This document shows, one piece after another, positions 9,537 through 17,689 of a stretch of 46,606 nucleotides of DNA. The position numbers and the translations under genes are program-made. Source of the stretch: Gracilaria domingensis (lineage: Eukaryota; Rhodophyta; Florideophyceae; Gracilariales; Gracilariaceae). Every line of letters begins with the position of its first letter. The stretch's first letter is position 1. The stretch covers positions 1 through 46,606 of the forward strand of contig VCMS01000373.1 in the NCBI GenBank assembly GCA_022539475.1, read 5' to 3'. The notes beneath the pieces were generated by a model. It was given only the letters and a program-made list of their open reading frames with translations. It did no database searches and was not told the DNA's origin.

Positions 9537-10757
9537 TCACGGCTGTTCGCTGCGCACATCGACGCCATTGGCACGGAGTCGATGCACAAGTTCTCTAAAC
9601 AGCACCTGAAACCTCCAAAGCTCCGTCTTGTTCCGATCGCCCCTCGCGCGTCGCAGACGCACAACGCTCAGGCTCTTGCCTGGCACTGCCAGACCGCCCA
9701 CAACAATGACCACATGCATCTGATGCGACTCAGAGATAGATCTGATACATCGTAGCTTATTTTCACCAGCACGTCTCCAAACGTCGTACTCCAGCGACTT
9801 GACAATGTTTCCAACCTCGGCCAGAATGCGTTCAACGCCCACAGACGACGAAAACTCCATCCAGTCGCCAAGAGGCGCGTCGTTCCCCCTTGAAAACAAC
9901 GTCCTGGCCCTGACTCTCTTTCCCGACGGTTTGCGCTCGGGCGCGGCACTGGGCGCGGCGCTGGCCAGCGTGGAGTGCAGAGCAGGGTCAAACGGGGCGC
10001 GCTTCTGCCTCAGCGACGCGAAGGACGCCAGCAAGCGCCATGCATTCGGTCGCAACGGCACGGCCCTTCCGCGCGCATCCCACAGATGGTCCCTCCTGGT
10101 AGCAATCCTGGCGCGCTCAATCTGGCGCTCGTACTCATCCGTAGCCACATATTCGACAGTATCCCACGCGTCGTCCACATCGTCATGCGTGTGCTGGCGC
10201 GGCTGCTGCTGCTCCTCGTCCGCGTCGGCGGCATCGGCGCCAAGCGTGTCAGCGCCGACGTAGGGCGAGGAAGGCACGACTGCCACGCCGTCCTCCACGG
10301 CGGCGCGCGGCGCGCGCGGCGAGGGCCGCGGCGAGTCGTCGGTCAAATCGGACAGCGAGCGGCTGCTGGGCAGCGACGCCGGCTGCGCGTCGCGCTCGTC
10401 GACGGCGTCGCGCTCGGCGGGCGCGTCGGGCTGCGCGGGCAGCGAGTTGGTGCGCTCGCTGAGTCTGCGGCGCTGATAGACGTGCGGCGGCGGCGCGCGG
10501 CGCGCGGCGCGCAGCGCCGGCGAGCTGGCAAACTCGCGGTCGACGCCGGCGTCCAGCTGTCTGACGCGCTCGCGCACGGACACGGGCGGCGGCGCGCTCG
10601 CGCGGTCGGCGGGCGGCTGCTGCACGATGCCGTGGCGGACGGCGGCGACGACGCTGGCGACCAGCGTGGGGTCGAACGAGTGCGACAGCGACACGGCCAG
10701 CTGCACGTGGCCGTCGGGCGCGACGTCGATGCGCATCTCCGGCGGCGACGCGCCCAT
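9537..10757 (-). CDS. KA1-domain-like protein without kinase domain
   Basis: Predicted 406 residues from the ATG at 10757 (MGASPPEMRIDV); the longer open frame upstream is an Arg/Ala repeat from GC-rich DNA and was left out. The last ~115 residues resemble a kinase-associated 1 (KA1) domain: an ERILAEV helix, an LEYDVW strand, a long beta hairpin (MHVVIVVGG, LSVVRLRRARGD) and the closing helix WRFQVLFRELVHRL. KA1 domains close MARK, BRSK and Kcc4 kinases and bind acidic membrane lipids. No kinase domain is present; the middle is disordered, Pro/Ser/Asp-rich with an EEQQQPRQ stretch. It diverges from the aldo/keto reductase gene. The KA1 call is by pattern only. Confidence 0.5.
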   Translation of the reverse strand: MGASPPEMRIDVAPDGHVQLAVSLSHSFDPTLVASVVAAVRHGIVQQPPADRASAPPPVSVRERVRQLDAGVDREFASSPALRAARRAPPPHVYQRRRLSERTNSLPAQPDAPAERDAVDERDAQPASLPSSRSLSDLTDDSPRPSPRAPRAAVEDGVAVVPSSPYVGADTLGADAADADEEQQQPRQHTHDDVDDAWDTVEYVATDEYERQIERARIATRRDHLWDARGRAVPLRPNAWRLLASFASLRQKRAPFDPALHSTLASAAPSAAPERKPSGKRVRARTLFSRGNDAPLGDWMEFSSSVGVERILAEVGNIVKSLEYDVWRRAGENKLRCIRSISESHQMHVVIVVGGLAVPGKSLSVVRLRRARGDRNKTELWRFQVLFRELVHRLRANGVDVRSEQP

Positions 10758-11123
10758 CGTGCGCGGCGGGCGGCGGCGGGCGCGGGCGCAGGCGCGGGCG
10801 CGGGCGCGGGCGCGGGGCGCGGGCGCGGGCGCGGCACTCCGAGCGCGGCGACGCGCTGTGGCGCCGAGCCGCGCGCCGCGCCGCATCGCGCCGCCCGTTC
10901 GCGCCGTTTTACGCACCGCGGAGCGCGCGGCACGTGCGCGCGCGCGCCGCGCCGCACGCCGCGCGCGTGTGCGCGCGCGTCGCGCGCGTCGCGCGCGTCG
11001 CGCGCGTCGCGCGCGCGCGGCGGGTGCGCTCCGCGCGCGCCAATTACGCGCGGCGCCGCGCAATTGTCAATTGCCGCGATAAGATCGCGGTAACATCGCG
11101 CACCAGCACGCCGCGCCGCCACG
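10758..11123. promoter_or_regulatory. GC-rich divergent promoter region
   Basis: The gap between the start codons of two divergent genes is extremely rich in CpG. It contains a gggcgc hexamer array around 10780-10830 and a cgcgcgt/cgc array around 10970-11025. No TATA box is visible on either strand. GC content stays high across the first halves of both flanking genes and drops near 11700. Probably a shared CpG-type promoter. Confidence 0.45.
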
Positions 11124-12299
11124 ATGCGCGCGCCGCCGCGGCGCCCGTGGCTGCGCGTGTTGGCGATGGCGGCGTGCACGCGGCGCGTCGCGCTCGGCGC
11201 GTCGGCGCTGCGAGTGTCGCCCGTGTGTCTGGGCACCATGACGTGGGGCATGCAGAACAACGAGGAGCAGGCGCACGCGCAGATCGAGTACGCGCTCTCG
11301 CGCGGCATCAACTTCATCGACACCGCAGAGGTGTACCCCGTGCCGTCGTCGGCGCCGGGGTGGGTGCCTGGCCGCACGGAGGCCATTATTGGGCGCTACT
11401 TTGCCAAGTTTCCGCACCGGCGCGAGCAGGTTGTGCTGGCGACCAAGGTCAGCGGCTACAATCCCTCGACGGCCGTTGTGTCCAATCGCGCGGCGGAGCC
11501 GCCCAAGCCGCCTCACCCGCCCGCGCGCCATGACGTGCAGTCCATTTTGAGCGCGTGTGACGCCAGTTTGAGGCGCCTCAACACCGATTACATCGATCTG
11601 TACCAGCTGCATTGGCCGGATCGCTACGTTCCCTTGTGGTGCAACCGTACCTACAAGGTGCAAAACGAGAGGTCCGCCGTGCAGTTCCGCGAGATCTTGA
11701 CCGCTATCAAGCAGCTCTTGGACGCAGGAAAGATCCGCGCATGGGGGCTGTCCAACGAGACCACCTTCGGCGTCTGTCAGTTTGTCAACCTCGCCGATCA
11801 GATGGGCATCCCGCGCCCGGCAACCATACAGAACTCTTTTTGTTTGCTGGATAGGCGATTTGAATCCGAGCTTGCGGAGGCCTGTTCACCGTCCAACTTC
11901 AACATTGGGTTGTTGCCGTGGTCCATTCTTGCGGGCGGTGCGCTTTCAGGAAAGTACCTCAATAAGTTGGACGCCGAATCAAAACCCATTGATTCCTCGC
12001 TAGACAGCTTCAGATTGGTCAAATTCTCCGGCTTCATGACCAGGTACCTGCATCCCCTTTCCATGAATGCCATCGAGAAGTATGCTGCGCTTGCGAAGGA
12101 GTCCGACATGTCGCTTGCCACTCTGGCGCAAGCGTTCTGTAAGACCAGGTGGTATATTCCCTCTTCTATTATTGGCGCCACCTCAATGGAGCAGCTCAAG
12201 GAGAATATTGATGCGTTTGAAGTCACGCTTGGCGATGACATTCTGCAACGTATTGATCTCATCCACAACGAGAGCAAGGATGTTGCCGTTTTGGCCTGA
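11124..12299 (+). CDS. Aldo/keto reductase, Tas-like
   Basis: Predicted 391 residues. NADPH-dependent oxidoreductase of the aldo/keto reductase superfamily, the Tas branch, a TIM barrel that reduces aldehydes or ketones. The catalytic tetrad can be placed: Asp66 and Tyr71 in NFIDTAEVYPV, Lys108 in VVLATKVSG and His163 in LYQLHWPDRY. The C-terminal cofactor loop is seen in IIGATSMEQLKENI. Family landmarks LGTMTWGMQN and RAWGLSNET are also present. The N-terminal 20 residues are Arg-rich and may be a targeting sequence; an ATG at 11166 (MAACTRR) is an alternative start. The physiological substrate is unknown. Codon use shifts from very GC-rich to balanced midway, although the protein is continuous. 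Confidence 0.93.
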   Translation: MRAPPRRPWLRVLAMAACTRRVALGASALRVSPVCLGTMTWGMQNNEEQAHAQIEYALSRGINFIDTAEVYPVPSSAPGWVPGRTEAIIGRYFAKFPHRREQVVLATKVSGYNPSTAVVSNRAAEPPKPPHPPARHDVQSILSACDASLRRLNTDYIDLYQLHWPDRYVPLWCNRTYKVQNERSAVQFREILTAIKQLLDAGKIRAWGLSNETTFGVCQFVNLADQMGIPRPATIQNSFCLLDRRFESELAEACSPSNFNIGLLPWSILAGGALSGKYLNKLDAESKPIDSSLDSFRLVKFSGFMTRYLHPLSMNAIEKYAALAKESDMSLATLAQAFCKTRWYIPSSIIGATSMEQLKENIDAFEVTLGDDILQRIDLIHNESKDVAVLA

Positions 12300-13036
12300 T
12301 CCACTTTCTTGCTTGCCACACCTGGCCCTGTGCGCAGCATCATTTTTATAAACGCATACAGTGTAGATACCGTCGATACGTGTCTTGTATAAACGTAGAG
12401 TTACAAGCAACAAACGTACGCTCCCCATCCTATCCTTACGCACCCCGCCTTACGCGCCTCATTCTACAGGTGCGTGTACATGGAATTCCCAAACGGTTGC
12501 ATGTCATTAACCTAACCACAGATATAGATAATAATAAAGCTCTCAATGCAGCATTTCCATGCCGTCCCTGTATGCTAAAGAGCATATACCTTCGGTTAAC
12601 ATATCAAGCTTGCAGTGTTCAACTTTATTTGTCCATTTCTGTAGGAAAGAAAGCATCACCTCTTTGGTTCTGCTCGAGAAGTAGCCTTAAATGGAGGACC
12701 TCCACAACCCCTCTTATTGCTCCCAAAAAAAGTAAACGTTACATTCACACCACCTCCTTGTTCTCAAACATACACGAACATCAGACATTGTATCGTACAT
12801 CACCAACAGTATGCTTCGCCCGTCTTAATTTTACGTCTTCCTCCTTCATCCATTCAATCCCTCATATCAAACATGGGTATATAGCATATCGACGCAGAAA
12901 TTGCCCACCACAGCGTCACGAATCAGAATACCGTGTATGAGAATTAGGGAAGCCAGCGCTACTAATCCGCAATAGGTGATACATCAATCCTGGGACTCTG
13001 CAGCTTGACTCGTTGAAATGAAGCGTATCACTCCTT
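12300..13036. other. Spacer between convergent genes
   Basis: This AT-richer stretch holds the 3' untranslated regions of the aldo/keto reductase and MED27-like genes. A 186-codon open frame on the plus strand (12380-12940) has no ATG start and a composition (Thr/Ser/His) typical of translated non-coding DNA. I see nothing else supportable. Confidence 0.6.
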
Positions 13037-14035
13037 TCAAACTCGTCTCGCCATTTGCGACGCATGAACAGCGGCAGAAATCTGGCTTCTTGCTGCTTGC
13101 GATCCGTGCGACGGTCTGGTATTCTGCTGCGTAGTGGTGCTCCGAACCGGAATAGTACCTCTGGTAAACCTCGCCGGCCCCGAGCCATCAAACGGATGTA
13201 CACAAGGTGGCAGAAAAATACCTCTGGAGGCATCAAACGCAAGTCGTCTGTCATCGCACTTGGCGCTAAAGATGTTGTTATGCTTGACGAGCCACAGGAT
13301 GAGCTCGATGAACGCATCTTCGCCCGTGTCTTCCCGCGCCATGAAGTAGCGAATGGCGGCCTGAGCGCGCTCGGTCATGACGTTAAACACGGCATGCACA
13401 CTACGAGACCATCGTCCAGCGCCTGTCTCATCCGTTCGGAAGCAGGCAATATGTTCCGGTATAACGTACGCCGCCGGCTTACCGTCCGCCTTTGGCTTCG
13501 CGTCACCGGGAGGCGGCACATCTTTGAACCATATATAAGCGCTGAAAATATGTTGCCAGTCGAACTTGACACCGCCCGTCTTGAGCATGACCAAGTTGGC
13601 GGACGCTATCTGCGACGCACGTTTAAACAATGCAGGTAGTTCCTCTTCTCTGATGGGAGTGGCAGGCTTCTTCCCCGCCAACGTAAGATACTTTGGCCGC
13701 GCCGTTTTCCTCCTCACCGAGCGCACGTCATTTGTGTCCGGGTCCGCTGCACTGAGCACCGAAAGCGCCCTCTTGGCGCGCTTCGAAGCAGGTACAGGAA
13801 CAGTGGGTCTGGACACAAGCCTCCCCGCGAGACGGAGCCGTTGCACTTTTGCATCGGCTTTCTCTAACAAGGCCTCGTTGGCCTTGATATGGTTGAACAG
13901 CTCTCGGGCAGCGTTGCGCGCGGCTGGCGTGGGATTTGCGGATAGGATTTGGTGGAGCTGGGTGCGGAAGAGGGTGATTTCTTGGCGGACTTTGTCGATG
14001 TTGGTTACGAAGCGCGCGTAGTTGCTGCTGGCCAT
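13037..14035 (-). CDS. Probable Mediator subunit 27 (MED27-like)
   Basis: Predicted 332 residues from the ATG at 14035 (MASSNYARF). The N-terminus is helical and likely coiled coil (DKVRQEITLFRTQLHQIL). The C-terminal part follows the layout of MED27: a VFNVMTERAQAAIRYF helix, then ELILWLVKHNNIF, a Cys (AKCDDRRLAF) and an FLPPC motif, matching the family pattern of a WL..Y..LF..PC segment and LPPT. The second Cys of the family CxxC is absent. MED27 sits in the head/tail interface of Mediator, which bridges transcription factors and RNA polymerase II. The last ~45 residues are Ser/Arg/Gln-rich and unlike the family. Assignment is tentative and rests on the C-terminal pattern. Confidence 0.5.
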   Translation of the reverse strand: MASSNYARFVTNIDKVRQEITLFRTQLHQILSANPTPAARNAARELFNHIKANEALLEKADAKVQRLRLAGRLVSRPTVPVPASKRAKRALSVLSAADPDTNDVRSVRRKTARPKYLTLAGKKPATPIREEELPALFKRASQIASANLVMLKTGGVKFDWQHIFSAYIWFKDVPPPGDAKPKADGKPAAYVIPEHIACFRTDETGAGRWSRSVHAVFNVMTERAQAAIRYFMAREDTGEDAFIELILWLVKHNNIFSAKCDDRRLAFDASRGIFLPPCVHPFDGSGPARFTRGTIPVRSTTTQQNTRPSHGSQAARSQISAAVHASQMARRV

Positions 14036-14255
14036 TTTGGCGGTTTTGAGATGCGGCAGGGCCTCTGTGCACACGGAGGATTCCTCCGGGCGGGAGAAGG
14101 ACGCTGTGCACGGGTAGCACTTTTTGCAGAACGCACCATAGATTATACCATAGATATCCAGTTGACAACTCGACAACTTTTAGCTTTTTTCCAAATTTTC
14201 TCCAAAGTTCGCAGAAACTGCCTTCGCTGGCAGCCTGGCAGCGGGATCGCAGCAG

Positions 14256-14264
14256 TATAAAAGG
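14256..14264 (+). promoter_or_regulatory. TATA box upstream of U1 snRNA gene
   Basis: TATAAAAGG on the plus strand, 50 bp before the conserved 5' end of U1. That is further than the usual 25-30 bp of an RNA polymerase II TATA box, so either the spacing of snRNA promoters differs here or the primary transcript starts upstream. The divergent MED27-like gene begins 220 bp away. Confidence 0.5.
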
Positions 14265-14305
14265 CGACGGCCGACGACGGGATGGGGCCTCGCGTTGGTC
14301 TGGTC

Positions 14306-14498
14306 ATACTTACCTGGCGCCGCTCACCGCCGATTCAAGAAGGAGGCGTGGGCTGGATCGAGAGCACCCATTGCACGCCACGGTCCCTCGCGGGCTTGTT
14401 CTTGGCAGGGAGCTTGACGTTCACAAGGTTGCCACAACGGTGGCTTTGGGCGCTCAATTTATGACCCTGGGTCAGCTTGCGTCCGCGCAGCTGCCCTT
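14306..14498 (+). ncRNA. U1 spliceosomal snRNA
   Basis: U1 recognises 5' splice sites by base pairing. The 5' end, ATACTTACCTG at 14306, is the universal U1 sequence. Stem-loop I pairs 14322-14331 with 14345-14353 (one bulge) and has the loop GATTCAAGAAGG, close to the U1-70K binding loop. Stem-loop II presents the loop ATTGCACGCC (around 14369), nearly identical to the U1A binding site. Helix H can form between 14316-14321 and 14449-14454. The Sm site AATTTATG lies at 14456-14463 and is followed by a 3' hairpin at 14469-14496 with 11 paired bases and a TCCG loop. Introns in this window start GTAAGT, GTAAGC or GTACGT, complementary to this 5' end. About 193 nt, longer than the 164 nt of human U1. 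Confidence 0.93.
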
Positions 14499-14606
14499 TT
14501 CCCCCCATCTTCATCGCTTACTTTTTCTTCCTTCCGCTCTTGCCTTGTGTTACAGGAAATGCGCCGCAAACTATCTTTACAAGTTATCACGAGCCTACAT
14601 GCGCTC

Positions 14607-16328
14607 TCATACGTACACCGAAGTAAATGGAGAATCCTCATCATCTTGTGAATCTAGCTTGTCGCCGCCCTCCCCTTTGTTGCCCTCCATAATTTTCTGT
14701 ATGATGGGTGCCCATTCTTCCGGTATCTCCAGCACCTCATCATCTTCCCCATCCAAGTCCAGGACATTTTCCGGCTTGTCCTTACTGTCATCATCTTTTC
14801 CTTCACCCTCAACAAACACCCAGTTCCCAGTCGTCGGGTCGTAAAAGTATTCATCATCCTCTACAGTCTGAAAGTAGTCCTCAATTGATAGCTTCTCCTC
14901 CTCCGGCGCCAGAGGTCTCGCCCACGAAAGCAGAGCTCGATCGTCACGCTCCTCCTTCTCTTCTTCCGTGTAAGCTGGTACTTGTTTGGAGCGATACTTG
15001 AGCCATTGGGTAACGCCCGTCTGCTTCATTATTTCTTCTTCCTTGTCCAAATATGCAAAGATTGGCATATTCTTATCAGCCATCACAGCTGAGTTGGTCG
15101 CTAACTGATCTTCGTCTGGCCGCAGCAGCATCGGAGGGGAAGCACGGAATGACGCATCAGGGTTGGGTGCAGCGAGGCTGTTTTTCACTTCGCCTGGGTG
15201 ACGATTCGGTTGATAGATCCCCTTCTTTACGCAGAATGAAGTCAAGACAGACTCACATTCTCGATGACAATTAACTCGCCCACAATCCGTAACAAAAATG
15301 AGAAGGTAAAGCGTGTATGCCACCAACCCCATGACGACCAAACCTCCCAACAGGAACAAACCCCGTGGATCATTGCAGAGTGAACATGAAACCGGAAACC
15401 TTTTCCCTAACGCCCGTCTCAAACCATCCGCTTTTTGACCAAAAACTGTGCCAGGTACCTCGTGCGGCACGCACAAGCTTAATATTCGTAGTACGTTACC
15501 AAAGCCAAGAACAGTTACGCTTGCAACAAATCTCCATGCTCTGTAAACCTTGGCTAACAAAGCGTCGCCGATACTAGCTTCTCGTCGTATGTCTATCCAA
15601 TTCCAAATTGGAATGAAGAGCATACATCGCACAAATATGGAAGAAACGATGGCCAGACCGACGTTTGATGTTGCTGCCATCGCCCATGCTCCCGGAAGCG
15701 CAATTGCCGTGAGGCAGAACATTACTATTGAACGTCGTACACCATCGGTGCGGACAGCATTCCGACGTGCTCTGTATAATGCCCACGAACAAAGAAACAT
15801 GGGCACAACTGCGGCAAATGCAGCCGTGAAGACAGTGTCCGCAGTTACCAGAGCATTCATCAATACCAGTTGTGATACGCGACTTCTGACGTATTGAACT
15901 AACTTGACGGTTGAGTAGGCCAGCAAAAAAGAAATGAGGGCCTGCAAAGGACGTCCCATTGCCCTGGGTCTCAGATAGCCATAAGCCCAAGAATAGACGC
16001 GAAAATCATCGGGGTCGTAATCGTCCCGCTGCATTTCTTGTTGCATGGCTTCGTGGAATTTCTTTATACTGGGATACTTGTCAAAAAGAGATTCTAACAC
16101 TTCAGGTGGTAGAGAAGGATTTGGGGTGGCTTCTTGCCTCCGTTGAAATTCGAGCATATCCAAGCGCTTGATTGACTCTGGCACGGAAGGTGGGCCAAAT
16201 CTTGACGCGAATTGCGGAACTTCGTCTGACGGAGATGCATTTGAAGCTGCGCTGCATGTTGAACGAGGACGTTTTCGAGGATCTCGCAACCTTGGGAGTG
16301 CGATTGGGGGTATAAATCCGACATGCAT
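14607..16328 (-). CDS. Multi-pass membrane protein, possibly plastid-targeted
   Basis: Predicted 573 residues from the ATG at 16328. I recognise no family. The first ~50 residues are rich in Ser, Arg and Pro and resemble a transit peptide. Five or six membrane segments follow between residues about 125 and 360, for example LQALISFLLAYSTVKLV, TAAFAAVVPMFLCSWAL, MFCLTAIALPGAWAMAA and GLFLLGGLVVMGLVAYTLYL. A Cys cluster follows the last one (CGRVNCHRECESV and FCVKK). The C-terminal 150 residues are hydrophilic and acidic, with a WW-like phrase YFYDPTTGNWVF. Its 3' end faces the U1 gene. It diverges from the TIPIN-like gene across 374 bp. Plastid location is inference. Confidence 0.8.
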   Translation of the reverse strand: MHVGFIPPIALPRLRDPRKRPRSTCSAASNASPSDEVPQFASRFGPPSVPESIKRLDMLEFQRRQEATPNPSLPPEVLESLFDKYPSIKKFHEAMQQEMQRDDYDPDDFRVYSWAYGYLRPRAMGRPLQALISFLLAYSTVKLVQYVRSRVSQLVLMNALVTADTVFTAAFAAVVPMFLCSWALYRARRNAVRTDGVRRSIVMFCLTAIALPGAWAMAATSNVGLAIVSSIFVRCMLFIPIWNWIDIRREASIGDALLAKVYRAWRFVASVTVLGFGNVLRILSLCVPHEVPGTVFGQKADGLRRALGKRFPVSCSLCNDPRGLFLLGGLVVMGLVAYTLYLLIFVTDCGRVNCHRECESVLTSFCVKKGIYQPNRHPGEVKNSLAAPNPDASFRASPPMLLRPDEDQLATNSAVMADKNMPIFAYLDKEEEIMKQTGVTQWLKYRSKQVPAYTEEEKEERDDRALLSWARPLAPEEEKLSIEDYFQTVEDDEYFYDPTTGNWVFVEGEGKDDDSKDKPENVLDLDGEDDEVLEIPEEWAPIIQKIMEGNKGEGGDKLDSQDDEDSPFTSVYV

Positions 16329-16702
16329 TTTGCGTGCAAAGAGCAAGACGGTGCGAGCTCCACTTCACCCGAAGTCGTCGGACGTGGCCGAAGTGATTCA
16401 CACCCGGGTGATTGATCCAGTCATCGCGATTCAGTTTCTATTATGTCGTTCATTTGTGAAAGGTACGGAATTCTGCGCAAAAGAACCGAAACTGTTATTT
16501 GGCGGGAAACGCAAACAGTCAGCACCTACTAGGGCAGCACAGAGCCAGGAGGTTGAATCGGTTCGTCCTGCAACACACGAATAAAGCAAACGTCTCTCTC
16601 TCTCCCCTTCTGCTATCTGCGGTATCCAATCTAGAGACGCATTTGGTACCTCATCTTGCCCACGCTTCCCGGAAAGCCATTTTCTTGTCGCAACCCCTCA
16701 GC
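16329..16702. promoter_or_regulatory. Divergent promoter region
   Basis: Shared upstream region of the membrane-protein gene (minus) and TIPIN-like gene (plus). The plus-strand open frame continues upstream of the chosen ATG without another ATG in frame. A CT-rich tract (tctctctctcccc) around 16593-16606 precedes the TIPIN-like start. No TATA box is evident. Confidence 0.4.
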
Positions 16703-17557
16703 ATGTTTCCTGCTCAAGCAACCGTTGTACAGGCCGGTGTTCCTCATTCCACCCCTCCACTACCCCAGCCCAATGCGAAAAAGAAGAAACGGGCTGCGCA
16801 TTTGATGCCGAAGCTCACCGTCGAAAACTTCTCAGAGGCCTCGTTTCAGGAAGCCATCAAAGTTGGGAGAAAAGCAAAGGCAAGAGGGAAGCCACGTGAG
16901 GGACGCGAAGCGAAGGCGCTGGGGGAGTTGTTGCGTAACATGTCGACATGGGCGAAAGAGGTGGCCCCCCAGTACTCTTTTGCCGAGTTCATGTTTGCTT
17001 CGCAGGCACTGGGCACAAACAGGTCGCTCAGACCCATGGTGGCTAACCTTCGGCTAGCAGAATTTCGGGAGGTTAATGCAGAGTTCGAAGCGCCTCCTGC
17101 GGACGACATTGTCGCCAACAGCAGTGAACGTGGCGGCCAGGTTATGGCTGATGCTCCTCCCGATGAGCTTGAGGCTTTGGTATTCGATGATCCTTCTGGT
17201 GATCAATGGGAGGAGGAAGATGTAATGATGGACGGAATGGAAATGGAAATGCACATTATGCGATCTAGACGCGATGAACTTCCAAACACGAAAGACAATA
17301 CAGATTCAGTTCAAGAAAGAAGAGCAGATGAAGCTCAGGAACGAAGAGCAGATACAGTTCAAGAACGAACAGAAGATGCAGCTCAAGAAAGAACAGAAGA
17401 TGCAGCTCAAGAACGAACAGGAGATGCAGCTCAAGAACGAACGGAAGATGCAGCTCAAGAACGAACAGAAGATGGGGCTCAAGAACGAACAGAAGATGCA
17501 GCTCAAGAACTAACAGCAGATGTAGCTCAAGAGCCTGCAGCAGATGCGGTTGTGTAA
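16703..17557 (+). CDS. TIPIN/Csm3/Swi3-family replication fork protection protein
   Basis: Predicted 284 residues from the ATG at 16703 (MFPAQATVV). Residues about 35-117 match the Swi3 domain: PKLTVENF, a GKPREG basic stretch, LGELLRNMSTWAKEVAPQYS and FAEFMFASQALGTNRSLRP, in the order of the family (PKL, KGKG, LL..Y..WA...FPK..F.DF, LG). TIPIN/Csm3 binds Timeless/Tof1 at replication forks and supports checkpoint signalling and cohesion. The middle is acidic (WEEEDVMMDGME). The C-terminus is ten tandem octapeptides of the AQERTEDA type, an unusual addition for this family and probably a long charged helix or disordered tail. The family domain is clear; the exact ortholog name is inferred. Confidence 0.82.
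   Translation: MFPAQATVVQAGVPHSTPPLPQPNAKKKKRAAHLMPKLTVENFSEASFQEAIKVGRKAKARGKPREGREAKALGELLRNMSTWAKEVAPQYSFAEFMFASQALGTNRSLRPMVANLRLAEFREVNAEFEAPPADDIVANSSERGGQVMADAPPDELEALVFDDPSGDQWEEEDVMMDGMEMEMHIMRSRRDELPNTKDNTDSVQERRADEAQERRADTVQERTEDAAQERTEDAAQERTGDAAQERTEDAAQERTEDGAQERTEDAAQELTADVAQEPAADAVV
17309..17548 (+). repeat. 24-bp coding minisatellite, ten units
   Basis: Ten head-to-tail 24-bp units encode octapeptides (VQERRADE, AQERRADT, then mostly AQERTEDA). The central units are nearly identical and the edges are diverged, as expected for replication slippage. The array ends two codons before the stop of the TIPIN-like gene. Unit length is a multiple of three, so copy-number change keeps the frame. 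Confidence 0.93.
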
Positions 17558-17689
17558 CCATACAACAACTTTGCGTTCCCCCTCGCCCACACAGACCAAC
17601 TATTATCTACCACATAATGTACGTTGCGAAGTTGACACTTTCGATTGAGCAGTGAAAAGCTTTGCACTCCGTGACGAAGCTCTAAGCCG

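Noticed and set aside
9975..11533. Long plus-strand frames of Arg/Ala/Gly across the GC-rich island
   Set aside because: Stop codons are rare in such GC-rich DNA; these are antisense to the KA1-like gene and out of frame with the reductase.
12380..12940. 186-codon plus-strand open frame after the aldo/keto reductase gene
   Set aside because: No ATG at its start, composition of translated 3' UTR, no domain, no neighbour support.
17265..17561. Leu/Phe-rich minus-strand frame over the minisatellite
   Set aside because: Antisense reading of the 24-bp repeat; the plus-strand frame is continuous with a recognised domain.
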